From the NCBI GenBank assembly GCA_963853835.1, contig OY970823.1:49637808-49701807 (forward strand): a DNA stretch of 64,000 bases, written 5' to 3'. The stretch is from Calendula officinalis (taxonomy: Eukaryota > Streptophyta > Magnoliopsida > Asterales > Asteraceae). Positions 23,116-33,789 of the stretch are shown piece by piece; the first letter of the stretch is position 1; every line of letters starts with the position of its first letter. The position numbers and the translations under genes are program-made. The notes beneath the pieces were generated by a model. The model did no database searches. It had not been told where the DNA came from and was given only the letters and a program-made list of their open reading frames with translations.

Positions 23116-23553
23116 GGTTAGGTCTTGTGTGCTTCTTAGATTGTCCACATGTCTACTTTATTTGTTAATTTTGATACCACAATTTTTATTACAATAATCA
23201 CAACCACTACGTAATCATATTTACATTTTTGTGACATCGGCGTTATTAATAATTATAAAATAAATATATTACATTAATTAAAAAAAACGTTTTATTAATG
23301 GCAATCCTTAGGGTTGTATCTAACATTCATAAAATTATTCAACATTCATTAATAGAATAGTATTTTCAAAATTTAAAGGATGATTTTTATATTAGTTGTG
23401 TCTTATTATTGACTTGTCATTATCAATTTCCTTAAAAAAAATTACATTCAATTTGAAAGAAGTTTTTTTATTTGAATCAGCGAGAACTGCCCGTGGACGA
23501 CTGCCCGGAATTAAGGGCCCATTTTCAATTTCTTTCTAAACAGGTCAACAAGC

Positions 23554-23675
23554 CACGTGTCATGAAAATTGTTGCCAGGTAGGACCGACGTGGACCTGCT
23601 CGTGCCCTTTGCTTGCCTTCGACTTCAAACAAAGGGAGCATTTCAAAGGAAGCAACGGTAGGGGATGGCCACGTG
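23554..23675. promoter_or_regulatory. Two G-box/ABRE-like CACGTG sites
   Basis: CACGTG occurs at 23554-23559 (GCCACGTGTC) and 23670-23675 (GCCACGTGGG), ~1.1-1.2 kb upstream of the ACR8 TATA box. Such cores bind bZIP and bHLH factors. A link to ACR8 is inferred from position only. Confidence 0.4.
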
Positions 23676-23759
23676 GGAATATAATTACAATTAAAATTAA
23701 TACAAATGGTTTAAGGGGTTGCCGACGATATAATGACGGCCACACTTGACAACTACCGC

Positions 23760-24190
23760 CTATTAATTGGCTTTTCCATTGTCTAAATTAACCCCGGTTT
23801 TTGTTTTTATATTTTTTAGTATTTAGAGTTTTATTTTTAAAATGCATCAACAAGGTTTTCTTGTATTTATGTTTGGAAAATATGCTGGCCAATTTATTTC
23901 TAATCACATAATTAGTAGTTGATTTAGAATAGGGGATAGTAAGTGTGTGATTGTCACGTATATAATATTATGTGTGAAACCACACATAACTACATAGTTT
24001 TAGTTTTAAAAAAACTCAAAACGGTTATTTTTACAATGTCTTGTCACTTTCTAAACATATTGAAACACTAAGAATATAAAAAAAACTATATACACACATA
24101 TGCACATATTGTTGAATATGAACACCAATTATAAACTATAAAACTTGTAACACCATTTCAACAAAACACATATTAATATTTGGAAAATGA
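23760..24190. other. AT-rich intergenic DNA
   Basis: No gene or repeat boundary recognised here. Confidence 0.4.
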
Positions 24191-24327
24191 TAATGACAGC
24201 CCTTAGGGCTGTTATTAAGAAGGCAAAATAACAAAAGATAATCCATCTGAATTTTAGGAATATTACCTTTTTAATCAATGTACAAGTTTTATATGCATGT
24301 TAGTGACAGCCCTAAGGGCTGTTATTA
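24191..24327. mobile_element. MITE with palindromic tips (CAGCCCTTAGGGCTG)
   Basis: The left end TAATGACAGCCCTTAGGGCTG and right end CAGCCCTAAGGGCTGTTATTA are inverted copies, and each end is itself a palindrome. A diverged relative lies at 63646-63791. Superfamily not determined. Confidence 0.6.
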
Positions 24328-24611
24328 ACAAAACTCTTAATATTTTAGATAAGTGGTGAGTTTTAGAGGGGCTTTGATACACAAATGAGTTTATGTATTG
24401 AGTTATAAGTTTTTTATAACAAAAATTACATAGTATTAGGTGGTTTCACGACTAAATTTAGATACGTGACAGCCACACACTCACTTTTCCTTTTAATATA
24501 TACTCTTTTCCATTGATTAAATTATTTCTATAAAATAAGTAAGTCACAAATCTGGAGCATATATCTTGCTGTCATTAGATAGCAAGGAAGTTATTCATAG
24601 TCCTTATCTTA

Positions 24612-25036
24612 TCTTACTATTATATAAAGTATTTAGGCCTACTCCATTAGGCAAGTTTAAGGAGCTCCTTAAACTTGATTTTAAGGACCTTTCCACTTTT
24701 GTTAGTTAATCTCTACCTTAAAAAAAATAAATCGCGGCTAATAAGATTCGAACCCAAGACCTCTCCTAACTTATCACTATGTGTTAACCACTTGCTATAT
24801 ATTACACTTTGGTAACACTACCCACACTTGATAACAAAAGTCTATTACTCGAAAACCATTTTACCCAATAACATTAAATATACGACGCTGTAAATCATCA
24901 ACTCTTACCAAAATCTACATTTCCGTTTCATTATTTATTTCTAGCAACAATTATTATTGTGTAAACGAACAACACTTACTCGCCACGAAATATGGTTTCT
25001 GGGTATACGCCGCCGCATTGCGCGGTACCCTGCTAG
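24612..25036 (+). mobile_element. Non-autonomous Helitron, 425 bp, copy 1
   Basis: It starts TCTTACTATTATATAAAG after an A and ends with a GC-rich hairpin (CCGCCGCATTGCGCGG) then CTAG before a T, as expected for Helitrons inserting between A and T. There is no TIR or duplication. An inverted GGAGCTCC (24660) lies near the 5' end. Antisense to it is a tRNA-like head (box B GGGTTCGAATC, near 24757). Copy 2 at 63024-63448 has exactly the same length. Confidence 0.85.
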
Positions 25037-25508
25037 TATCACTAATCAATCTGTATCATTCATTGACGGAACAAAAAAATTCGCTGAACTGAATTTTAGA
25101 GCTTTTTTTATAACTAAAACTGATTTGTATTCAACTTAGAAAGAACAAGTGTTGATCCAAAACGTACAAGTCTCGTGATGATACGGAACCATATCCAAAA
25201 TTGAATATCGGAGGAGTGATCACGTGACCGGCAAAAGAGCCAGTTGTCATCCACACCCGACCTTTTTCTACTGTGAATTGTGAATTGTGAGTGATGTCGG
25301 TCCTACTACACGTTGCCATTGTCTCTTTTTACTTGCTACGCCCACATTTTTTCTTGCTACGCCCATATTTTCCCCCCCTGCTTTCACAAAATTCCACTTT
25401 ATGTTAGCACACATATTTTAATATTGGAAAAGTTATGATAAAATGATTTTTCATCAACTTTATACCTATATAATTATATATATATTTGTTATATATGTTT
25501 ATTTGTTG
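25037..25508. other. Intergenic DNA between Helitron and MULE
   Basis: No gene seen. Short GTGAATTGTGAATTGTGAGT repeat at 25273 and two TTGCTACGCCCA repeats at 25333-25367. Confidence 0.4.
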
Positions 25509-25517
25509 TATACAATT

Positions 25518-25781
25518 GAATTTTTTTCAGAAATAGGCCTCTTTTGGTCCGAGTTTTCACAAATAGGCTTCTTTTTTTCCGGTTTTCAAAAATAGGCTTT
25601 ATTGAGTCTCCGAGGCCGGCTTCCCCGATAAAACCCGACTCCAGGAGACTGGCTTTAGCCTCCTCTAACGTGACCACTGAACCGAGGTACTCCCCGAGGC
25701 CGGCTTCCCCTAGATTGCCTCCCCGAGGCCGGCTTTAGGCCAACCGATATTCACCCCTCGGCTATATATTCCACACTTCAC
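25518..25781 (+). repeat. Left TIR of the MULE
   Basis: It has three AATAGGC motifs near the tip, then three copies of CCGAGGCCGGCTT (25611, 25695, 25724) and a GGCTATATATTCCACACTTCAC block. The inverted counterpart is at 33790-34048. Confidence 0.85.
25763..25770 (+). promoter_or_regulatory. TATA box in left TIR
   Basis: TATATATT sits ~130 bp upstream of the ATG at 25895. The inverted copy in the right TIR has the same spacing to its own gene. Confidence 0.55.
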
Positions 25782-25894
25782 GCCCACCACTAAACCACAC
25801 ATTTTCTTCTCCCCACACTTCAGAAAATTCTCAATATTATCAACCCTTTACTATTAAATTACAAAAAAAAGGAAAATAACATATTTCTAATACC

Positions 25895-27089
25895 ATGTGG
25901 CGAAGTCAAAAAGCCTTAATCATTGAACTTCGACTACATGTTGAGATGTTAGAAGAGAGAGTTGACAGAATGAGTCAACAAGCTTGAGCCCGTGAACTTC
26001 GAATTATCATTGACGAGATGCAACGTACAATATGTGAAATGGATAACCTGGCTTATGAAGGGGCGGCGGAGGAGGCGGTTCAGGAAGCAAACGCACATAT
26101 GATGCAACGTACGAGGGAAACGCCTCCACCGACATTACAGTTTGTGGAGCAGCAAACCCAAAACTCCTCAATACGTAATCAACAACCAGAAACAATTGAC
26201 TTGGTTAAGGAGTATGGTTGGGCCAGGAGCGTAGAGGAATTTTACTTGAACGGGGATAGGCGCGGGAATGAAACCTTTTGCTATATTGTATTTTTAGGTC
26301 GTACCCAGGTACCTAAGGAGTTTTGGAGTACCCTGTTAGATGAGAATTTCAGCTCTATTTTGTTCCGTGCGGTACGTAATTTAATTATGTTATTATCCAT
26401 ATTATTTAATCGAATCTCAAATGTAAATAATTATATATTTATTACAGCATATAGATTGTTGGGTTAGAAGATGGATGCGTTATCGGTTGTATCTTGGCTA
26501 TAATACTGGAGAATATAAGCGATGGACAATAATGCCTACCAAGTTTGAGTCTCTACTCTTACCACCTCACGGACCAGATGCTGTAAAATATGCATATGGC
26601 ACTTTGACACCTTACCCCGTTTGGGGGGACATGGATGTCTTATACATCCCGTTACGTTTAAATGATAACGTTTGGTTGCTTGTGCAGATGGATCTTGTTA
26701 GCAACGAGACATGTTTAATTTGCAGTTGTCGTCGTTCGATAAAGAGTGACGTGCTTACGTCAACCCTAAAACGTTGGCGAGATGTTTTGCTTGGTTTTAA
26801 AAGGAGTTTCTCATATGAAGAAAGAAACCCCCAACTTCAGGCGAATCTTTATTTCGCCAAAGGCATACCTCAAGGTAGGGAAGAAGACTCTGCTGTGTTT
26901 ATTTGTAAGTTTATGCACTATTTGGTAACAGGGAAATCAATCAAGCAAGATGGAGTCATCGATAGCAATCAGATCGCTACGGGTTATCGACAACTTATGG
27001 CTCGTGATTTGTATAGCTATCTTATTTTAGAATCAGAACCCGAAATGTTTCCTTTTAGATCTGTGGTTTTATATGATGATTTGGATTAA
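25895..27089 (+). pseudogene. ULP1-like (C48 peptidase family) protein of the MULE, catalytic residues lost
   Basis: Two exons, 25895-26371 and 26448-27089, joined by a GT-AG intron (phase 0). The join restores a HIDCWVRRWMRYRLY segment typical of MULE-borne ULP proteins. The N-terminus is Gln/Glu-rich and probably coiled-coil. The C-terminal half has the C48 fold motifs: VLYIPLRLNDNVW, where the usual HW catalytic His is Val; MDL; and GREEDSAVFICKF, where the usual DCGVF Cys is Ser. By eye only the Gln of the active site remains, so a SUMO-protease activity is not expected. An in-frame TGA (25985-25987) follows 30 codons; the frame stays open afterwards and a second ATG at 26018 could serve. 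The family is related to ULP genes captured by Kaonashi-type MULEs. Confidence 0.7.
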
Positions 27090-27130
27090 AGTTTCAATTG
27101 TATTTGTTATTAATTTTATAAAATCGTGAT

Positions 27131-27650
27131 TAGTGTTTATTTGTCATTTAAAAATAAAGTATTTAAAAAAAAATTAAAAAAAAATAAATGTCTAACTTTG
27201 GAATTTGATACAGTACACTTTTAAGTTATTCAGATATAACTTTTTAAATGATAGTTGCGGTATTGATGAGCATGTAAACATATGAAAAAGAATTAGAGCA
27301 AAAAGATAAGTAATGAAAGAGTTATGACAATCTGAAAATGCAAAAAAATGTTTTTTTGTAATCTAAAAACATAAAAAAAATGTTAATTTCATGCATGAAA
27401 ATGCAAAATTAGTGTTAATTTGTCATTTAAAAATCAAGTATTTAAAAAAAATTGAAAAAAATTAAATGTCTAACTTTGGAGCTTGATACAGTACACTTTT
27501 AAGTTATTCAGATATAACTTTCTAAATAATAGTTGCGGTATTGATGATAGTGTAAACATATGAAAAAGAATTAGAGCAAAAAGATAAGTAATGAAAGAGT
27601 TATGACAATCTGAAAATGCAAAATAATGGTTTTTTGTAATCCAAAAACAT
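27131..27650. repeat. Direct duplication, 288-bp offset, between convergent genes
   Basis: Segments starting near 27131 and 27415 share long matches (TCTAACTTTGGARTTGATACA-like, GTTATTCAGATATAACTTT, AAAAGATAAGTAATGAAAGA). They differ at only a few sites. They lie in the shared 3' region of the ULP-like and PMD genes and may carry their polyadenylation signals. Confidence 0.75.
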
Positions 27651-27726
27651 ACAAAATGGTTTGCAAAAGTCAATAAATTAAACAAAAATAAATTATTGCA
27701 TAATACAACTTTGGCCAAAATATAAG

Positions 27727-30640
27727 CTAATGATTGTGGCCCCTTCGTCCTCCTGTCCCACAATTCGATGATCTTCTATTTCTTGTCGGCCTTTGTTGTT
27801 CTTCATGATTAGGTGGCTCTATATTGATGTCAAACCGATGGACCGGACTCACGTTTCTATTAGGTTGTTGATCAGAAAATTGGCCCGCGAAATAATTATG
27901 AGGGGAATGTGTGAAACTGAATTCGTGAGAATATTGTTGGTGAGCATACGCGCGGGGGGGGGGGGGTATTAAACAATTCCGGGAAAAAATCATTTTGAGA
28001 GATCCCATCCATATTAAGTGCATTTTCGTTTTGAAATTGCGTACTAGAGCCCCCCTGTTCAAAGTTCCAACTTGGATTGTAGCCCATCTGGTGTGATGTA
28101 CTGGCACCACCAGCATATTCAGTTTGAGTTTGTTGGGCACTACATTCCCCCGATTTGATGGGCCCTCATCTTCTGTCTGAGTTTGTTGGGACCTACGAGC
28201 CCCCCACATCCATCTGGGAACTGGCATTAGTTCCTCTTGTGTCAGCTAGGGGTGTTCACTATTCGGATATAACCGGATTGTCCAATTGGACATTTTGGAT
28301 CGGACTATTTGGATTGGTTATTTGGTTTTTTGGATCGGTTTGAACTTGAACCAAGTTTGGATTTCGGATTGGATTTGGTTTCCATCGTGAAAACCGGATT
28401 GTCCAAAAAAACCGAATAGTAATATATAGTAAATTGATTTATATACTAACACTTGTTGGTTTTCATTGTAGTAATTATGGTACTCCTTTTCTTTACATTT
28501 CTTATAGTAAAATGATTTATATACTAACACTTGTTCCATTTTATATTGTATTATTTGGCGATATACTAATCTTTTTGGAGTTTTTGATAAAGTTGATGTC
28601 AAGATTTTTGCATATATCATTATAGATGTCACAAGCTATGAATTAGACTTATTTTATGTACAAAGTAGTTTATCATTTTGGAATTTTACATATCGAAGTT
28701 AATATTATTTATTTTATATATACTTTTGTAGTATTTTTGGAAATTTTAAGGAAAAAGCAAACGGATAAAACCAAACCACCCAAATTGTAATTTGGTTCCG
28801 ATCGGTTTGGTTTTCGAATTAGTTTGGACGGTTCGGTTTGAACTTTTGAAAACCGGACTGTATTTGGTTTCGTCTATTTGGTTCGGATATATCCAAACCG
28901 TCCAAACGAACACCCCTAGTGTCAGCTGTGGCGGTTGATGGTGAATAGGTGACACACGAGGAGCCCAATAACTTGGACGTTCTTCTTCACGTGCCTAGTG
29001 CAAGTAATCCTTGGACACTTGATACATGTCACCTATAAAAGGCTGAAACTCATGTTGTCCTAGGTACGGTTACATCATCAATTGAAGATGTGCTAAACCA
29101 TCAGCCTACATACATGTTATATCAAATATTAATATATTATGACTAAGTGTACATATAAACATTATTATGAAATATTACCGCAACATTTAAAGCTCCTCCC
29201 AGATTATGGCCACGTGATAAGTTGTCTCCAACATGCCTTGGATTTTTAATAAAGCCTATGGTACGCTGAAAGTACCAAGACATATAATCATCAGCAGCTG
29301 TTGGACTGGTCATCCATTGTGTCACATTGATGGAATAATTAAGACGGTTGTTCCAATGTGTCACATAAACGACATGCTCCGCCTGCCAATCTATACTCGC
29401 GCGTCCTCTACGGTTCTGTCTACGTAAAAACCTATGATCCGCTATATTAAAGAGGGGCGCCATTGGAATACCTTGATAAACCGAGAATTGTCTTAATACC
29501 CTGTTGGGTAAGTACTGCTCAACTACTTCCCAATGAATATCATATGTTACACATAACTAGGTCTGCGGGTTGTATGTACACACTGGTGATAGAACACCAA
29601 CCAAATGTTCATAGGGAGTCCATAAGAACTGCAAAATTTTGTTATAGCTCAATATTTTGTATAACATTTGTGGATTAGATTTAACTAGTAAAATACCTCT
29701 CCACTTTTCAGCACTTATAACGCTGACCGATACCCTGTCACACAGTTCTTGGTTATGTGCACGTAGCTTAGCTTTTGATTCCACCTGAATTTTAATATAT
29801 TGAAAATTAGTTATGCTATTATCATTTTAATATAATGATACCAGATTACGTACCTAGCACCAAATATTTTTCCGGTTAATGCTATATTTCTATCAGTAAG
29901 AATCGGATATAAATTGGGCAACCTAGTCCATGCCCATAATTGAAGCAAACTCATAGGCCCGCAAATGTGCTATATTGTATGATTAGTTGCTTTGGAGAGG
30001 TTTCGGTAGAGACTGGCCAGAACAACACTACCCCAACTATATCGACTGCATTCCTCTAGATCTTCAAGTAAGTTTAAAAAATACAAATGGCAGTGGCTGT
30101 CAGTGTTATGTGTAAATATAGTACCGTTCAGTAGAAGCAGTACGTATAGCCTTGCTCTTTGTAGCCACTCCAATTCATTCCGCGAGGGAAAACTCCGCCA
30201 TAAATTTAGTGAGACATGTTACTTTCACCTGACTACCTTTGAAATCAACTCTTGGCGGCCTGAAACCAAGCAACCGCTCAAAGTTGATAACTATGTTGTC
30301 ATAATCGGTTTGCGGTTTAACACCTGTAACAGCGTCGCCATCAGTCCGCAACCCCCATATTGCTTGAACATATTGGAGGGTCAATGTGACCTCTCCAACT
30401 GGCAGGTGAAATGTGTTTGTTTCCGGCCGCCACCTCTCGACGAGTGTTGTGACAAGACCGTGATCAACTTCCCTGAATTGACAGTCAAGCACTCCTCCAA
30501 AACCTGAGACACGCATGAAGTTCGAGAAGACATCGGGAAGTGCCTCACTGACACGTCTGTGAACGCGAAAAAATGTTTTATCAGCCCGTCTAATATGTAA
30601 AACATTACCAGGGATCTGATTAAGAAATAAACTATAAGCA
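27727..30640 (-). pseudogene. Plant mobile domain (PMD) gene of the MULE, decayed
   Basis: The minus strand encodes a PMD protein: HIRRADKTFFRVHRR..., GLVTTLVERWRPETNTFHLP, LLEDLEECSRYSWGSVVLA, LLQLWAWTRL, FLWTPYEHLVGVL, the Q-W-(E/D) block near 29390, and a Pro/Gln-rich tail ending RRGHNH. PMD is the retrotransposon/transposase-linked domain of MAIN/MAIL proteins. At least two GT-AG introns fit (29785-29853, 29629-29696). Damage includes a frameshift near 30175, stops near 29968, 29716 and 29557, further stops near 29070, a hAT MITE in a coding exon, and frame slips including one at a G13 run (27954-27966). The N-terminus expected before HIRRAD was not found; a T-rich stretch ending CAG at ~30628 may be an acceptor site. 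Not functional. Confidence 0.8.
28247..28918. mobile_element. hAT-type MITE, 672 bp, inside the PMD gene
   Basis: TIRs TAGGGGTGTTC...GAACACCCCTA with a perfect 8-bp duplication GTGTCAGC (28239-28246, 28919-28926). The interior is rich in CGGTTTGG/CCAAACCG repeats. Removing the element and one duplication restores the PMD frame (PPQLT joined to QEELMPVPRW), so it entered a coding exon. Confidence 0.9.
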
Positions 30641-30713
30641 ACATTGGTCAGTATCAGAAGTAGTTACTTCTCCAACTGCACCGAAACCTCCAACTCATTA
30701 TGAGTCCGCAAAC

Positions 30714-32920
30714 ATGGCTGGTGCATCGACAACTGCCCCCTCATTTGATAATTCGCACCCTCCACCAGCAACCAGTCTTGGCCTTAGCAACAATGAAGAT
30801 GACGTCTTGGATAGATCGGAAGATGAACCACAATCTGATGACACGAGAGACGTATTTTATGACAACGGTGAGGCGGATGAAGGCGGCCCGCACGTTGACC
30901 AACGTCCTCAACAAGCTTTGTATGACTATAGCCAATTTGAAACAAATGCACAAACTGAGGTTGATGAGCAGGGCCCCATCTCTGATGAACAAGATGAAAT
31001 ATTATTTTGGAACTCAAGCAGGCCTGACCACTTAGAAATTAATATGTTTTTTTCTAACAAGCAAGAGATGATTGACGCAGTTAGGTCTTGGAATATAGGC
31101 CAAAATAAAGAGATTTGGGTTGTTGATAGTTCAACTACAAGGTGGGTTGCTAGGTACTCTACTCTTAAACCAGAAAAAATACGGAACAACCCAGATGAGA
31201 ACCTCACATCCACCAGCAACCAGTCTACCCGAAACCCATCCACCAGCAACCCGTCTAGCCGAAACCCATCCACCACCAACAACAACACACTTGATATCAT
31301 CCCGGCCCCATGTGAATGGTATGTTCGTGCAATTAAGAAGCGGAAGGAAGGGATGTGGCAACTACGAAAATGGGTAGGCATGCACAATTGTCATCAAGGT
31401 ACGGTTTCTGGAAACAACTACAGATGTTTGACGTCCGAGTTCATAGCCACCAAAATCCTCCACCACGTAAAGATCAATATCGCATACTCGGTAAAACACA
31501 TTATAGCAGATGTTAGTGAACATATTAAAGTTGACATATCTTACATCAAGGCTTGGCGTGCTAGGCATATTGCTATAGAGAGGCTATTCGGGACTTGGGA
31601 AAGAAACTTTGAAGAGTTTCCCAAGTACATTGAGGCTTTATTGGCGTCAAACCCTTCCACAATCGTTCAGTGGTCTATTTTTTGGGCTTTTGGACCTGCT
31701 ATCGCAGCCTTTCCGTATTGCATGCCTGTTATTTGTGTAGACGGACATTTTTAAAAGGCTTGTACAGAAAGAAACTATTGACTGCCATCACAAAAGACGC
31801 GAATAATGAGATTTTACCTCTCGCGTATGCCATTGTTGACGAGGAGTCAAACGAAAATTGGGCATGGTTCTTTAATCACCTACGGCGGTACGTTGCAAGT
31901 CAACGTAATGAACAATCTGGCAGGCTACGTCGGTTATGTGTCATTTCTGACAGGCACCAAGGGCTTCTATATGCAATGAACAATCTGGAAGAGTGGCGGG
32001 AGCCAAATGCGTATCATAGATATTGTCCGAGGCACGTCAGAAGCAACCTCAACAAGCGTTTCAAAAACCACCGAATGAAGCAACTATATTGGGTGATGGG
32101 TGCCACGACTGAATTGCGTAAGTTTGAGGTAGCCAGAGACGAACTCCTATCTATCAACCCTTCCGCGGGGCCGTATCTGGAGGAGATCCGGCTTGATAAG
32201 TGGACTCTTTTGGGAGACACAAACCATAGACGTTGGGGGAACACGACATCAAACATCGCCGAGAGTTACAACAATGTATTGCGTGGAGCTAGGCTTCTCC
32301 CAATTAAGGCAATGGTTGACTTCACATTCACAAAAACTGTCAACCTCTTCAGAGAGCGTGCTGAAAACGCGTCTATATGTAACACGCCACTAACCCCGCA
32401 TATGTGGGGTCTTTTCACCAGGCGCGACGTATATGCACGACATCACGATATTCTGAACTTTGACTACAAGGAGGGCGTGTACAGGGTAAGGACAAGGGTT
32501 CAACCCGGCCAAAGTGGTGGGAACGATCAAACGGTGACTTACAACGATGGAAACGGTTCTTGTACATGCGGGAAGTGGGAAATGATGCGCTTTCCGTGTT
32601 CACATGCTATTGCTGTTTGTCGTCATAGAGGTGATGACACGAACCGTCTAGCCAATCGGGTGTATACAACACACTTTTGGCAACGTCAATATGGAAAAGC
32701 CTTTACACCGCTAGCCCATGTCTTTTACTGGAACGACCCGAATTGGGGATTGAGAGCCGCAAGTGGAAGAATTTCAACTAGAAGGGGGAGGAGACAGGTG
32801 AATAGGTACCTTACCGAGATGGACCAGGCAGATCCAACGCAATCTGGCAGAAACCGTTGTGGAATTTGCGACCGGGCAGGGCATAACAGAACCAGATGCC
32901 CAAATATTAGTGGAGATTGA
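30714..32920 (+). pseudogene. mudrA: mudrA-like transposase with a single frameshift
   Basis: Two overlapping frames (30714-31754 and 31670-32920) make one ~735-residue MURA-like protein once a one-base loss is allowed for in the T5 run at 31748-31752. Order: acidic N-terminus; FAR1/MuDR-type DNA-binding region (PCEWYVRAIKKRKEG...); an STRNPSTSNPSS repeat (~31200-31290); MULE DDE domain with VCVDGHF-like first Asp (31739), ISDRH second Asp (~31945), CPRH and IAESYN Glu (~32255); SWIM zinc finger C-x-C...FPCSH (~32565-32610); CCHC knuckle CGICDRAGHNRTRC (~32860-32900). It should bind the TIRs in the nucleus and cut. The frameshift falls right after the first catalytic Asp, so this copy is probably inactive unless frameshifting occurs. 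Confidence 0.85.
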
Positions 32921-33062
32921 TTATAGAAGCATTGTGTGCTTTTTAGTTATTTATTTGGTACTTAAGTTAATGTATTATTAAATATGTAATAATTTTTTAA
33001 TGCACTTTTTAATATGATAAGACCAGTTTTATTTCACATGATATATCAAACTATATTACATA

Positions 33063-33673
33063 TCATTCATTCTCACGTTTAACAGTAAAAATCACATTTC
33101 TACCATTAGTCTGATAGTCTTCATTTATGGTAAAAGTACAAACTTCATTAGCTAGAATTCCGTTTTCATGCATGAAATGCTTGAAATCACCACTCATTTT
33201 TACTTGCTCACGAAAAGCATGGAGGTCCATGACTTCAACAGAATCACCTCTTTGTATCACGCAGTGTCTTTTCTGAAGGAGGTGGTTATGCTGCCTCACA
33301 AACCAAGCGGGCAAAATCTAAAAATACAAAAAAAAATATATGATTTTAGTTAATTGAACAAATATTATATTGTAATTTTACAACCACATTTTAAACGTAC
33401 CATCTTATGCTTTCTCGTGTCAAATTTTTTAAACCTCCCTTTTAACTGCCAGAGATGAAGAACATCTGGTCCTATTTCACCAAAGTTTTCAATATATCGA
33501 TCATATCGAGCTTGCTCTGCATCAAGCCAACATAGTTGCTCCTCGTCTTCAATTTCTTCTGAATGTACCTCATTGTAATCTCTAGCTATCAAACTTTCTA
33601 ACTCAAACTCATCAAAAGGAGGCGAATCATACACGTAATGGTATGGAGGAGACTCGTTATTCGACGAACTCAT
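33063..33673 (-). CDS. Unrecognised 175-residue MULE protein, two exons
   Basis: Exons 33673-33401 and 33317-33063 on the minus strand, GT-AG intron, phase 0. The joined protein reads through FDTRKHKM-ILPAWFVRQHNH without a break. The first half is acidic (many Glu/Asp around 33530-33620) with Trp/Tyr; the second is basic then mixed and ends in IFTVKRENE. No signal peptide, membrane span, zinc ligand set or known domain is visible. It is transcribed inward from the right TIR, converging on mudrA, the layout of mudrB in maize MuDR, but I see no sequence likeness to MURB. Both exons are free of stops, unlike the PMD neighbour. Confidence 0.65.
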
Positions 33674-33789
33674 TGTTGTTTTTTTGATTTGTGATGTATA
33701 ATAAGTTGTGAAATATGTTTTTTTTTTGTGAAGTGTAAGCGGAGAACTAGTGTAGTTTTTTTTTTTTTTGATATGTTGAAAAACCCGGT

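Noticed and set aside
22860..23168. Ser/Gly/Val-rich frame
   Set aside because: By-product of the CGGTTCGG repeat upstream of ACR8.
24727..24806. Functional tRNA gene
   Set aside because: Box B is good but the head is part of a repeated Helitron and no full cloverleaf can be drawn.
29143..30173. Several short minus-strand ORFs as separate genes
   Set aside because: They are colinear pieces of one PMD pseudogene interrupted by introns and stops.
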